This document shows positions 38,448-49,634 of a DNA stretch of 64,000 nt, piece by piece. This DNA is from Lycorma delicatula. Lineage: Eukaryota > Arthropoda > Insecta > Hemiptera > Fulgoridae. The stretch lies in NCBI RefSeq assembly GCF_047948215.1, contig NC_134458.1, positions 86,631,260 through 86,695,259 on the forward strand. The letters are read 5' to 3'. Position numbers and translations under genes: made by a program. Numbering within the stretch: the stretch's first letter is position 1; each line of letters begins with the position of its first letter. Below the pieces are notes generated by a model. That model ran no database searches. It saw nothing but the letters and a program-made list of their open reading frames with translations, and was not told where the DNA came from.

Positions 38448-39044
38448 GACGCTGACAAAATAACAACGGTATATAGTAATTAATAATAATCAATATAACC
38501 GATAATAACATTTTTACTAATTTAGCGACCGCTCCTCTAATCATTGGCTATGTGGTATAATCACTTGAATGTGATGCGGTTGTTGGCTACCAACTGAAAA
38601 ACAAATGGTAATATATCACTTAAAAACATCCTATAAATACTTAAACATCCTATAAATTTATATATGACTCAGTAAGAATCTTTAACTTACATTAAAATTT
38701 TAGAAAAAACAACATTCGTTTTATTTTACCATAATCTAAGTGGCAGAAGTAACAAGTAATATTGTTTATCATGGCATGTTCTGCATGATAATTAGTTTCT
38801 ACGATTCCACAAAATGTAATCTTCTCTGTGAAAGTAATCATTCAGTATACCCAGACATTGGCAAAGATGAAGAAGCAAAGTATACAGGATCCTAATTTTG
38901 AATTATATACTCAAATTATACACTTTTCTCTTAGTTTACTTAAATATTTTGAAATTTTAGGTGAATAACCATGCAACTTTATTTTTGCAAAATAAATTAT
39001 TTTTTTAAATTTTTCTTTCTTTTAAATTCTACTATTTTCATCTT
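38448..39044. other. Possible promoter region, otherwise non-coding
   Basis: Lies between the putative first exon and the DDE_1 element. Nothing beyond the GC-richer patch at 38520-38590 is notable. Confidence 0.35.
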
Positions 39045-39514
39045 AAACACCATATTGCTTCATATTTAAGACACACCTTTTCTTACAGATTAAAGGGTCA
39101 AAATGTCAGGTGCGACTTCAATTGGAGGTCTAATGCCATTTGACATAAACACAAAGTTAATAGATTGTAAAGCTGAAGTTTTTTAATCCATACACCTGTG
39201 TAACAACGAATGGAAACCAAACAAGAAATGTGAAAGAACATTTCTCATCAAATATAGAACGAACACAAATTTCTAGAAAGACGACTCACCTCAAGAGAGC
39301 TTTACTACCCCATCATAATTTAGTGATGCGTCATCATTCTGGAATTTGTGCATGTGCTTTATGCATGATGACAACATTCTTTCACGTTTCCTGTCTCATC
39401 TCCATTCAATGTTGAACAGGCATAGTATGGTGTACTACTGCAGTTGTAAATCAGTCTCTTTTTTCATAACAGTTTCGTTGTACCTATATTTTGTGTTTTT
39501 CTAAATATTAATAA

Positions 39515-39885
39515 TCATAGAAAAGCGTTTCACGTATGACACAGACTTTAAATGCAACATTATTTTACATGCTGAACAGATCAGAAATCATGGCGCTGGT
39601 AAACAGTAATTGATACACGAAATGAATGTGTGTCAGTGACGCACATACAAAACAGAAATTATTTGTGTGTAAATGAACAAAGAAATCTTTTTCAGGGCCA
39701 AAACATGGAAAATGTTTGGAAATTGATGCTACTGTTTTGGCCCATTTCAAGGAACTCCGCACAAAAGGTTTTTGAGTGATAAGAGATGGATTGATGTTAA
39801 AAGGCCAGGGAAATTGCCAGGAATAATGGTCTTCAATTTAAAGCTAGCTGTAGATAATGTGAGAAAAGGCAATGAAGATTTTGGA
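39515..39885 (+). pseudogene. DDE_1 transposase, N-terminal half (CENP-B-type HTH)
   Basis: The plus strand reads EKRFTYDTDFKCNIILHAEQ, then IRNHGAGK, the first helix-turn-helix of Jerky/pogo-like transposases. Across a frame change come FRAKTWKMFGN (family: FRGPKHGKFPE), FGPFQGTPHKRFLSD, and a decayed end near 39880. This part binds the TIR DNA in live elements. At least three frameshifts are needed. The sequence breaks off near 39885, before the first catalytic Asp region (family: DQTPV), and resumes past the retrotransposon. Confidence 0.76.
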
Positions 39886-39991
39886 CGATGGACATATTTT
39901 TTATTCACGTTTTTTTTTTTCTATTGAACTTATTGCCACTGGCAATAAGATGTTCGCTCCACTCTTTTTGTGACTGGATTTTTGGTTTGGC

Positions 39992-40728
39992 CATGGAACA
40001 CAGAAGGTTGCTTCCATTGACAAATCTAGTGGAACCAGATAGCTCGAAGCCCCCGGCACCTCTTAAACAAAAGAGAGAGTATGGCAAGGGAAAGAAATGG
40101 TGTAGATAGATGTCATCAGAAGAGGAAGAATCAGTAATAGGATTATGGATGAACTCATCAGTCAACAGGGTCTACTAGTGTTCAATTTAAAAGAAAACTC
40201 TGGTGCCGGACTGGCGAAGTACATTACGACCCACAGGAAAGAGCTATGCAGAATATATAAGGGTTTTAAGGGTCTGAAGGAGTTGTCACCACCTTGACAA
40301 CTATCACACAGGCAACACAGGCTGAAAGCTTCTGAGAGCGAGGAGTAAGAGATTAGCTAGGTATGGATCTATCTGATGAGGACCTGGTCACACTAGCTGC
40401 CAGAAGATGGCCGGGGAAAATAATTTCAAAGGTTCCCCAAGTTGAGAATCTACCAGATGAAGGGGATATGGACAGTTTCTGTGATTTAAATGGCCAATCA
40501 AAAAGACGAGATTGTTCTGTCTGCGGTGTGGTTGGGGTGGTCTCTGGTGACATAGTAAAAAATGATTTAGTTACAGGCAGGGAGCACTCGGTGAGCCATG
40601 CAAGCAGGTACACCATCTTCTATGAAACACCCAGAGGGGAAGAAAATATAGTAATGGTAATCTTGAAAAAGATACTCAAATCAGTCAAGACTGCAACTTT
40701 ATGCAACCTGGAGGTAGGCTGGAGAGTC
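39992..40728 (+). pseudogene. ORF1 of the R1-type element, truncated
   Basis: Open pieces include MEHRRLLPLTNLVEPDSSKP, MDELISQQGLLVFNLKEN (40147) and THRKELCRIYKGFKGLKEL. From 40363 to 40728 there is a 122-residue open frame starting MDLSDEDLVTLAARRWPGKI. An alternative frame near 40690 reads MQPGGRLESLVRK. The layout resembles the N-terminal and central part of R1-type ORF1, an RNA-binding protein. The CCHC zinc knuckles that normally end such proteins are absent, which fits a deletion that starts near 40770. Confidence 0.6.
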
Positions 40729-40781
40729 TAGTCAGGAAGACACTAGTTTATCTAATGAAAGTCAGAGAAGATAGGTTATTG

Positions 40782-42974
40782 GTGGACAGCTTGCCAACAT
40801 CACTGACCCAGAGGAATTGACAGAAATCATTATTGAAGAATGTGAGAAGGCTAGAGTCACAGTACAAACACCTGAATGAAGGCATGCAAATTGGTGGGAA
40901 CCAGACTTAGAGGTGCTATAAAAAAAGGCTGGGCTGCCAAGAGAGCCTCTCAAAAAGCGAATAAGCGTGATTGTCAGATTAGAAGAGAGAATGCTAGAAA
41001 AGAGTATGTCAAGGCAAGATCCACACTCGACTGCGATTAAAAAAGTTAAATCGATGTGCTGGACTGAATTATGCCAAGATATTGCAAGAGACCCATGGGG
41101 AAGGTGATATCAATTAGTAACAGGGAGACTTGGCAACAGACTACTGATGATAGCTGATGAGAAAGTAAGAGAATATGTAGAGGTGCTTTTCATGGAACAG
41201 CCACAGCCAGTTAGAGAAGAGTTAGTAGCGGAAGACATACCACTCTTTGCCATGGATGAATTGAAGACGGCAGGAAAGAAAATGAAGCTGCACAACAGTC
41301 TGGAGGGCTTTCCAGTTGAGGTCATCCGGATACTGGTTGAGGAGGCCCCAGCAACTTGGGTCAACTTGGGGTCATGAATGAGATGTTGAGAGGGGACTAC
41401 ATTCCAACCTCCTGGAAAGCTTCATGCATAGTCCTGATTAAGAAACCGAATGCCCTGGTTGGTTGAGTAGGTTATAGATCAATTTGCACAATGAATAATT
41501 TATTCAAACTATTGGAGAGAATGATTGAGGCCAGGCTGAAAACACATATCGAAGAAAGAAGAGGATTGTCCCAATGTAAGTACAGATTCTAGTCAGGGAG
41601 ATCAACTACTGATGCAGTGAAGGAGGTAATGAGACTGGTAGACATCGCGACTGCAGGCACTTGGCAGAAATATTGCATTCCTGTGGTGGTACTGGTCGAT
41701 GTACAAAATGCCTTTAACTCTCTCAGTTGGGAGGCCATATTTACGATGTTGAGGGAAATTAATGTACCAGATTATTTAAGAAGACCGATTCAAAGATATT
41801 TGCAAGTGAGGGTCCTCCTCATATACTGCACTGGTAATAATGAAATTAAATTTAGAGTCTTGAGCGGAGTTACCCAAGGCTCAGTATTGGGTCCGCTTCT
41901 ATGGAACTTTGTTTCATGGAATCTTACATCAGGAGTATCCGGAGGGTGTGCATCCCATAGCTTTCGTGGACGACCTCGCAATTGTAGTTACGGTGAAAGG
42001 TGAAGAAGAGGTGGCTCCAGCGCAAATGAGGTGTTAATGATGGTCAGTGATTGGATGAGGGCTAGAGGTTTACAGTTCTCTTACCAGAAAACTACATGAT
42101 TATAATGACTGGAAGAAGGAAAATAGACCCAATCCAAATTAGAACTGCAGAAGGACCAGTTCAGTCAGTAAAAAATGTAAAATACCTTGGAATGTGGCTT
42201 GACCACAGACGATCTTTCACATTCCACGTACAAGAAACTAGTACCAAGGCTGAGGAAGTGGTTAAAAATTTAAACAGATTGATGAGAATGACAGAACCAC
42301 AGGCCTCTAATCATAGATTATACGCACATGTTATACATTCTGTGCAGCTATATGAAGTCATGGTGTGGTATAGAGCATTGATAAGAGATCGAAATAAACG
42401 ACATCTGGAAGAGGTGCAGAGGAAAGTGGCACTGAGAATAGCATGTGCTTATTCATCGGTGTCCACGGAGGACTTATTTGTGGTCACACGTATGCCTCCA
42501 CTACAGCAAATGGCAAGAGAAAGAGTTAAGATAGCCGAAAGGAGGATGCCTGTAGAGAGCTAATAACAGAGTGGCAGAATAGATGGATGACAACAAGGAA
42601 GGTGAATGAACTCAGGTGGTTAATTAAAGAGATAGGGCCATGGTTCAAGAGGGGGTTTGGTGAGCTGAATTTTTGGCTCACTCAATTCCTGACCAGCCAC
42701 GGTTCCTTTTAAGGCGTACCTTTTCATGAGCCACAGGGCGGAGAGCCCAGAATATCAATACTGTGATAGAGATATGGCAGAACATGTATTTTTCTCATGT
42801 ATCCACTGGGAGAAAGAAAGACAAGAATGTATCACCATAACTGAGAGAATAGACCCTGACAACGCGATTGCTGTGATGCTAACTGGAGTGAATAAATATG
42901 CAGCGGTGTCCAGTTTTGTGTACAAGATGCTACAACGGAAGGAAAGAGATGCGTCAAGGAACTTAAGAAACTAG
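40782..42974 (+). pseudogene. ORF2 of the R1-type element: RT and C-terminal domain
   Basis: The reading starts in the linker (GGQLANITDPEELTEIIIEE, then WWEPDLEVL). It passes AIKKVKSMCWTELCQDIARD and enters the RT fingers (FAMDELKTAGKKMK, YRSICTMNNLFKLLERMIE in parts). The palm has LVDVQNAFNSLSWEAIF (41690), GVTQGSVLGPLLWN (41870) and FVDD (41963-41974, in a shifted frame). Then come KYLGMWLDHRRSFTFHVQ (42180) and an intact thumb and connection to 42563. The C-terminal CQYC-like/AEHVFFSC zinc motif is at 42740-42800 (first Cys read as Tyr), ending at a TAG at 42972-42974. No endonuclease domain is present. Four or more frameshifts. Confidence 0.87.
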
Positions 42975-43503
42975 ATCGCCTTGAACCCCAGAACCCACCG
43001 ATCGCCAGGTGGGGTTCTCGGAATGACACACTCAGGCCTGGTTCCCCCTCCTGTGGGTTAGGGGCATGCAAGAGGAAAGACTGAGACCAGGTCATAAACT
43101 GTTGCAACAGAAAAAGTCCTGAGACCAAATAAAGAACTGGACCAGAGAGCGAAGGGGTGATGGACAGCCCTTTGTGGAGCTATCATTCATCTGCGCTTGT
43201 GCAGATGGGCAATGGTGATGAGGCACAGGGACTATTGACCCCCGAGCTCAAAGGCACCACCAGGGTCATGCTATGCTTAATTGCTGATATGACCTCGAGT
43301 GGAAAGAAACAGTGAATTAGGAGTTTTAGTCGGCAGGGTGCAGGCACACGTAGACTCTAATAACATTCAGTAACTAATAACATTCAGTCAAACCAATGCG
43401 AGTCCAACACTCCCCCACTTGTGAGGGGGTACATAAATGGTATTTCTCCGCAACACTGACAAGAGAAAATAATAAACAAATAAATAAAATGAGAAAGTAA
43501 GAG

Positions 43504-44127
43504 TAACTGTTATGTTGAGTGCTACTGCCAATGAAAATAAATTATCTGTGTATGCAATTCTGAACAGAAAAACTGTTCCAAAAGAAAGGTTCTACGACGG
43601 TGTAATTATCCAAGCTCAACAGAATGCCTGGATGACAAGTGATCTAATGCAAAATTAGTTGGGATGTGTATGAGAACGTAGACTGAGTGGACATCTGAAA
43701 TGAAACAGTACGTTAGTAATGGATGATTTTCATGGTCATTTGTCTCACATAAAATAAAACTGAAAAATGGAAAATGTGATTTAGTTGTTATTCCTGGAAG
43801 TATGACAAGTCAATTACAACTGGATGTCGGGATTAATAAATATTTTAATGATTGTATTTGTGCACAACACAAACACAATCAGTGATTGACTGAAAACAAT
43901 CATCCCCTTACACCGAGCAGCAAAATTAAATAAGCGTCAGCAGCTACGATTGTAGAATGAATTTTGAAAGTTTGGAATGATTTGCCATCAGAAATAGTTA
44001 AAATTCATTCTTGAAGTGCTGCTTGTCAAATGCATTGGATGTTTCTGAAGACGATGTATTTTGGAACCACAGTGGCGCAAATGGAGACTCAGATGAAATT
44101 GATGACGAAGATTCGACAACAACCTAG
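43504..44127 (+). pseudogene. DDE_1 transposase, C-terminal half
   Basis: Directly after the retrotransposon the plus strand reads VTVMLSATANENKLSVYAIL, then NRKTVPKERFYDGVI and WMTSDLM. LVMDDFHGHLS (43710) carries the second catalytic Asp. LVVIPGSMTSQLQLDVGINK (43780) carries the third. Then come HPLTPSSKIK, LKVWNDLPSEIVK and a Glu/Asp-rich end, DDEDSTTT, at a TAG at 44125-44127. This is the DDE_1 catalytic domain order. Internal stops are present. The region holding the first catalytic residue (about 70 codons) is missing at the retrotransposon junction, so insertion was accompanied by loss, or the element was already deleted. Confidence 0.86.
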
Positions 44128-44535
44128 AAAGCCACACTGTTTAGTCACAAAAAATTACTGTGATTAGTGATAAAATAGCACACTTACACAGGTAAATATG
44201 TACGAAGCTAACTACATTACATTTAAAATACTATAATACAAAATGTAATTTAAATGATTTTGATTCAGGTGTTTTACAGCATAGTTGGATTATTCAATAA
44301 ATTGTAAGTAGCTACTACTTAACTTTTTATATTCATTTTTCAAAATAAAATGAACTTAATGAAAAATACTGATATATATACAAAAATACTAATATTACTT
44401 ACCGAAATTTATAGTAAATAAATGAAACAGTATTTTAATCTTTCTACTGGTTATTTTTATTTTTTTCAGAAATTATCTACTAAATGTAGGGTGTGTCTTA
44501 AATTCGATGACATCTTAAATTTGAAGAACTATGGT

Positions 44536-45943
44536 ATATAATAATACATTATTATTACAAATTAAATTAAATTATAATTGCATATAAATTACTGTTTGCA
44601 TCTTTCACATAATTCCCTACTTTTACATTATATATTATTTCACTTTTAAACGTATTTTTTCCAACAGGCATACAATAAGATAAGCTTAAATTTCATATAA
44701 TTAAAAGTTGTATTTACCAAAATAAACCACTGAAAATAACATTACAACAAAACTACTTGTACGTTAGCAATCACATAATCAAAAGTACACCAATCGATGG
44801 CATTTATGTATAATAAATTCTAAAAACCTAAACCAAACAGGGAGCTGTTAAATTACCAAAATTATCTTCAATTAACACTTCAAAAACTGAATCAGTCAAA
44901 CCTGTCTTAGTTCTTCATTCATGAAGATAGAGCCAAAGTCTCATCAAACTCAAGAATCTTAATTCACGAAAATTAATTAATAAATTGAACAGGCAATAAA
45001 TTAAACAAACTTAGTATTTTTAGAGCTCTACTGATACATAGCCACACTTCAACAAAATTACAGAGGCACTGACTACAATAGACTATCTGTAAGTGTTATA
45101 GATTTGTAATATAAATTATAAGCTATGGATAATCTTACTTTTATTATGTTCACTGCAGTTTTTTTAATGTTGACGTTAAACAATTGTCAATAACAAAAGA
45201 GCGAAGTTAAAAATAGTATCAGACATTTGTTACATTAACTTATATTCAGTATCTAAATAAGTTTAGGGAAGAGTTGACTACTCATACTAGTTGTTGCTAG
45301 GTGCCCCAGATCACATAGGGATAATCCACCAATGCATACAGAGTATTAAACAGCTAAGTGCATATGAATTATTTTTTGGAGATGGATGGGGGCTATTTTT
45401 ATTTATATCTACCGGATGGACATGAATTTCCTAGTTGCATTTATAAAGTTAAACTACCCATTTTGTACACAGACCATCAGGTACCTGTTTTACATTGTGA
45501 TCCTGAATGAATTACGAATCTGTCATCAATGGAACCATTTTATAATTAACTTATATTTTTTATTTTCCTATTGCAAACATATTGCATTACTTTATTGACG
45601 TATCCAATAGCATTGATTACCAGCTTCTACTGAATTTGTTAAGTCATAATCTAACTGTATAAATTTATTTATTTAAATAACAGGACTTTGTTGTTTTAAA
45701 CAAAAATGATATGTTTAAACATATATAACCTAGCAATAATTAATCTCTTTCATTGGCATTTCTCATTATTATTTTTTAATACTAATATTTCAACTTCTAA
45801 TAACTTGAAAAGTATCACAATCAAACTTTTAAACACAAATGTTGCCTACATCAAGTAATTCTATTATATCTTCTTAATTACTTGCTTAAGTTCAACATTA
45901 CAAAAAAAAGGAATATAAGCTAATATAAGGAGTTTAGCAAATA
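44536..45943. other. AT-rich non-coding stretch
   Basis: Nothing recognised between the DDE_1 element and the hAT element. Confidence 0.5.
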
Positions 45944-45951
45944 ATTTGGGG

Positions 45952-47310
45952 CAGTGATTCTCAAACTTTTTAGCTCCATGACCCCAAAAAATAAAAACAC
46001 ATACATATTGAATATTCGCGACCTCCCCCCCCCCCCTTGCATCATCAAACCCAATTAACCCTAGTTTAAACTATTTAGCTGCATTGATAGCGAAGGATAT
46101 AAACATGCACACATAAAGGGTAGAAATATGAGCAATTTACAGGTTCCAACTTGATGTGTAAGTGCTCCTTGCAATTTAGTCTGTTTGCATAATATTCACT
46201 GTGAAAGAGCGTCATGTTTGAATATGTATATGATACATTAGAACACGTCGTCCTCTCAGCAGTATAAAAAAGGCATAAGGGATTGCAGAATGTTAATTTA
46301 GTTTTGAATGTGAAGCATGTGATTGGTCCCTCTATTTAAGTTTTCAAAAGCATAGTTTCATTGAAAATAATAATTGAGGTTTCGGTTTTTTAGTGTGCAG
46401 TCAAATTGTAAACTTTTTTTTCAATTAAATCTTATGCAAACTGGATAAATTTGTGAAAAAATGAAGTAAGCGAACTACAACCAGTGAATCAATTGATAAA
46501 AAGACAACATTGTACAATAACAGTTATTTAAATTATGGTTTTACCTCAACGGATGGAAGGCCAGTGTGTTGTTTGCTTTCAAGTCCTCTCCAATGAAAGC
46601 ACGAAGCCATCAAAATTAATTCAACTTAATTAATTAATAAATTAATTCACTTGGGAACTAAATATCCACCGTTTTATAGGTGTGGAAACCAAAAAATTGA
46701 AAAAAATTCTTCTTTCTAACAACACAATATCAAGGCAAATCGATGACATGGCTGCTGAAGTTCACAATCAGATAATTCAGCAACTGAGTTCAAGTGAATT
46801 TTTTAGTATTCAATGTGATGAATCAACAGAAGTGGCAAACATTTATAAGTTCTTATGTTTTGTGATATATGGATGCAATAGAGACAGATCAATCAACAAA
46901 AATGTTATTTAGCAAATTGATATGTTTTGGCATACTTGTCGAATTTAGTCACAGAAGCATTGAGAATATTAATCCCTTTTGCCAAGTCTTATCTCTGAGA
47001 AAAGGGTTTTTTATCTATACTTGGTCTAAAAACTAAATATAGAAATCGACTTTTATCATTTGAAAACAATTTGCTTTTGTGCATTTCTAACATAGATACT
47101 GTATGGAGAAACTTAAATGAAAAACAAATACAACAATCTCATTAATTTTTTTTTACATGTGTACTTATAAATGTAAATAAAATGATTATAATAAATGATT
47201 TTTTTTCCTCCTAAAAGATTTCATTATCATTTATGTGTAAAGTTGTAGAATTTTGCAAACCCCCTTTCATATCACTGCGACCCCATCGAGTTTGCGACCG
47301 AGAAACACTC
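45952..47310 (+). mobile_element. hAT element, internally deleted, with 8 bp target duplication
   Basis: The left terminus is cagtgattctcaaac and the complement of the right terminus is gagtgtttctc, a typical short imperfect hAT TIR. The 8 bp flanks match at 6 of 8 positions: atttgggg (45944-45951) and atttagag (47311-47318). The C-rich run at 46026-46036 belongs to the sub-terminal part. Inside are the N- and C-terminal ends of a hAT transposase with the centre missing. Length is 1359 bp. Confidence 0.9.
46490..47145 (+). pseudogene. hAT transposase remnant (BED finger and dimerisation region)
   Basis: CVVCFQVLSNESTKPSKL near 46565 is a BED-type zinc finger. The stretch NNTISRQIDDMAAEVHNQII, then FFSIQCDESTEVAN (46715-46840), is the start of the catalytic core, and CDEST carries the first acidic residue. 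After 46950 the frame continues as TEALRILIPFAKSYL, one stop, then GLKTKYRNRL and NEKQIQQSH, the C-terminal dimerisation region, ending at a TAA at 47143-47145. Relatives of this layout include host-captured ZBED-like genes, but here TIRs and target duplications show an element. The middle of the enzyme, with the other catalytic residues, is deleted. Confidence 0.87.
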
Positions 47311-47362
47311 ATTTAGAGTAGTTATGAATAACACACTTGATTTGTCAATATTTTAAAAGATA

Positions 47363-48631
47363 AGCATGAGGATGAGTCAAAAATTATCTATACTTTCACC
47401 ATAACATACCATCAAAGTTGTCATGCTGCCTTCTGCGCATGTGGGCTTAGAATTGGTATGACTGCAGTCACATGAGTGAAATCTGATGCCAATTGTGTCA
47501 TTTACCTTCTGGCTATTAGTTTAAACATGTTCACTCCGCTACAGTTTGCACCAAGGGTGAACAACCAGTGATGCGATTTCTCTGGTAGAAATGTGTGAAA
47601 AGGACTAAAATTCATTGTAGACTTTTATCACAATACGGGGACTTTACCACGTAAAAGTATTTTTTCATGGTCTGAGAAGTTAAGTGGCTGGGCAAATGTA
47701 ACACATGAAGAAGGAGCAGGATGCATATCAACCTCCACCAGGAACACAAGATTTAGCAAGCTCAAGAGAAGGTTCTGACAAATAGGCAATTTACCATTGA
47801 CAAGGTAGCACTTCTTCAAACATGAAATCATCCACAATGAGCTCAACTTCCACAAAGTCTGTGTTTGATGATACAAAGACACCTCACTGCAGAACACAAG
47901 ATCAAATATGTTGACATTTGTCAACACTTCAGTAAGGTAGGCAATACATTTTGCAGCAGAATTATAGTCATGGTGTTGAAACATGGGTTCATCAGTAGCC
48001 AAAATCAAAACACCAGAATATGGAGTGGAAACACCCAAGATCTCCAACAAAGAAAAAATTAAAAACTGAGCCATTGCTGGGAAAGATGATAATTGTCTTT
48101 TGGAATGCAAAAGGACCTAGACCAGAAGACCTCATGGGAAAGGGGACTACAATCAACAGTGTGAGTTACACTGAAATGATAGTAAACAAGCTGAAGCCAG
48201 CAATTTGCAACAAACACAAAGGTCTACGGTTTAAGACCACCAAGTGTTGTGTGAAAACGCCCACCTGCACATGGCTCAACACACCATTCAAACCAAAAAC
48301 AACTTGAATTTTGAGGTGCTTGAACACCCTCCCTACAGACCAGATCTTGCTACCTCTGACTTTCATCTGTTTGGCCAGTTTAAGGATGCTTTGCAAAGTC
48401 ATTGATTTTCCACAGACTCAGTCACATAGGTAACAGTACAAAAGTGGCTTTGTGGCTGTCCGAAAACCTTCTTGGAAGGAACACACAAGCTTGTGGAGCA
48501 CTGGACTAAGTGCATTGACAAGGAAGGTGACTGTAGAAAAATGATGTACATGTTGAACCCCCCTTCCCTTCATTTGTGTAAATAAATTGTAGAATGAAAA
48601 GCGTAGATAATTTTTGAATCACCTTTATGTA
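47363..48631 (+). mobile_element. Mariner element, second family
   Basis: The left end gatgagtcaaaaattatcta (from 47371) and the complement of the right end, ggtgattcaaaaattatcta, are inverted repeats. With TA at 47361-47362 and 48632-48633, the element spans 1269 bp. It lies only about 45 bp from the hAT element. Its sequence and TIRs differ from those of the mariners at 16 kb and 55 kb. Confidence 0.9.
47527..48560 (+). pseudogene. Mariner transposase, second family, inactive
   Basis: Recognisable in order: KSIFSWSEK (near 47655), LTAEHKIKYVDICQHFSK (47885), MEWKHPRSPTKKKLKTEP (48020), GKMIIVFWNAKGPRPEDLMG, KGTTINSVSYTEMIVNKLKP, then ENAHLHMAQHTIQ, LEHPPYRPDLATSDFHLFGQ and WTKCIDKEGD near 48515. 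Catalytic damage is visible: GDETW reads as GVETW near 47975, and HDNARPH reads as CENAHLH near 48255, so the first Asp is Val and the second Glu. The third region (PDLATSD) is retained. Several frameshifts. Confidence 0.87.
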
Positions 48632-48633
48632 TA

Positions 48634-49129
48634 AGGTCTGCTAAAGACAATTTTTTTTTTCTTTTTTTGTTAATGAACAGACAATACTTTACACCCAATT
48701 TTGTTTTTAGTAAAATTTCAGAAAGCAATTCAGTTCATATAAATAATATTGCTATCTTAAAAACCAAAGAAAATTGTTATAAAAATATCAAAATAAACCA
48801 GTCTTTATAAGGTTAGTGCAAAATGATTCCTCTACTCAAAAACAATGCTGCAAGTAGAAATCTTTTCTTTTTTTTAAGAGAAGGAATCAATAGAAGATTT
48901 AATTATTTATAAACAGTTCTGAACAAGGTATAAATATCTCATTATTTGAATGGTAATGATATAGTAAGAACAGGTTTATTAATGAATAAACTTGAAATAA
49001 AAGTTTACTTTTACATTTTTTTTTAAATTTCCTTTGTAACATGTTAAAATAAATTCAGTTATGTCTTGTATAAATGCAGGAAGAATATACTAACAAACTA
49101 CTTACAAAGAAAAAAACTTATCTAATTCT
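48634..49129. other. AT-rich stretch, probable intron
   Basis: Lies directly downstream, in the minus-strand sense, of the donor site of the Ataxin-2-like exon and has no recognised content. Confidence 0.5.
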
Positions 49130-49135
49130 ACTCAC

Positions 49136-49634
49136 CTTGTGGGTGCTGATGATGGGGATGATGGTGTAAATATTGTTGCATGGTCCCTTGCGCTGCAGCG
49201 GCAGCCATCATGTGCGGATTATGGGGACCTGGTGGTGGTGGTGGTGCTGGCAGTATCGGGCACATTATGGGGAATGTATGGGTGGGAGGACCATTAGGTG
49301 GATGAGGACCCTGGGGTGGTGGAGGGGGTGGCTGCGGGTAGCTATTGGCAGGTGACTGTGGTGTATGATGATATCCACTACCGGCATTATGTCCACCACT
49401 GTGACCGGGTGGACCCTGAGGTGTCTGACCACCACTTTGGCCAGGAGATGGAGCAGTATTGGGAGGTGGATGGGTATGATGATGAGGGTGATGAGGGTGA
49501 GGCGGTGCCATACCGGCAGGACTCATGTACTGAATCTGCGGGGCCTGTGGCGTCGGTGAATCATGATGATAATTCAGAGATGTTGAAACTAAAGGCACCA
49601 TACCGCTACTCTGTTGGGCAACCATTCGCACCAT
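49136..49634 (-). CDS. Internal exon, probably of Ataxin-2 (C-terminal region)
   Basis: A single open exon of 499 bp on the minus strand. It is preceded by a pyrimidine-rich acceptor (tttttcctttag, then ATGGTG) and followed by a strong donor (AAG, then GTGAGT, at 49130-49135). GC content is far above that of its surroundings. The peptide opens MVRMVAQQSSGMVPL, continues LNYHHDSPTPQAPQIQYM, then becomes Pro-, His-, Gly- and Gln-rich with polyproline (PPPPPPQGPHPP) and histidine runs (HHHPHHQHPQG). From memory, insect Ataxin-2 proteins have a similar YHHDSP..QYM stretch in their low-complexity C-terminus; Ataxin-2 is an RNA-binding regulator of translation in the cytoplasm. The initial ATG need not be a start. 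No other exon was found in the window. Other Pro/His-rich regulators are not excluded. Confidence 0.6.

Larger units (their letters stand above)
39990..43490 (+). mobile_element. R1-type non-LTR retrotransposon, lacking its endonuclease
   Basis: A plus-strand element with a decayed ORF1 (39992-40728), most of ORF2 (40782-42974), a GC-rich 3' UTR of about 450 bp, and an A-rich end (aataataaacaaataaataa near 43480). The RT motif style (LVDVQNAFNS, QGSVLGPLLWN, FVDD) and the C-terminal CxxC...H...C motif point to the R1 clade (R1/TRAS relatives). The end of ORF1 and the whole endonuclease are missing, with ORF1 joined to the linker that precedes the RT. It splits a DDE_1 transposon. No target duplication was confirmed and the 5' edge is approximate. 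Confidence 0.85.
39045..44535 (+). mobile_element. Pogo/Jerky-like DDE_1 DNA transposon, interrupted by an R1-type element
   Basis: The left edge reads ccatattgcttcatatttaa and continues gacacacc. The complement of the right edge reads ccatagttcttcaaatttaa and then repeats atttaagacacacc after 17 extra bases. These are candidate TIRs with one internal indel. Between them lie the two halves of a CENP-B/DDE_1 transposase (39515-39885 and 43504-44127), separated by a retrotransposon of about 3.5 kb. Without it the element is about 2 kb, a normal size for this group. A TA flank is visible on the right (44534-44535) but not clearly on the left. Confidence 0.78.

Noticed and set aside
45386..45598. 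70-codon hydrophobic open frame on the plus strand
   Set aside because: AT-rich DNA easily gives Phe/Ile/Tyr-rich frames; no motif and no flanking signals.
47628..48110. 160-codon open frame on the minus strand
   Set aside because: It is antisense to the plus-strand mariner transposase, whose motifs and TIRs explain the region.
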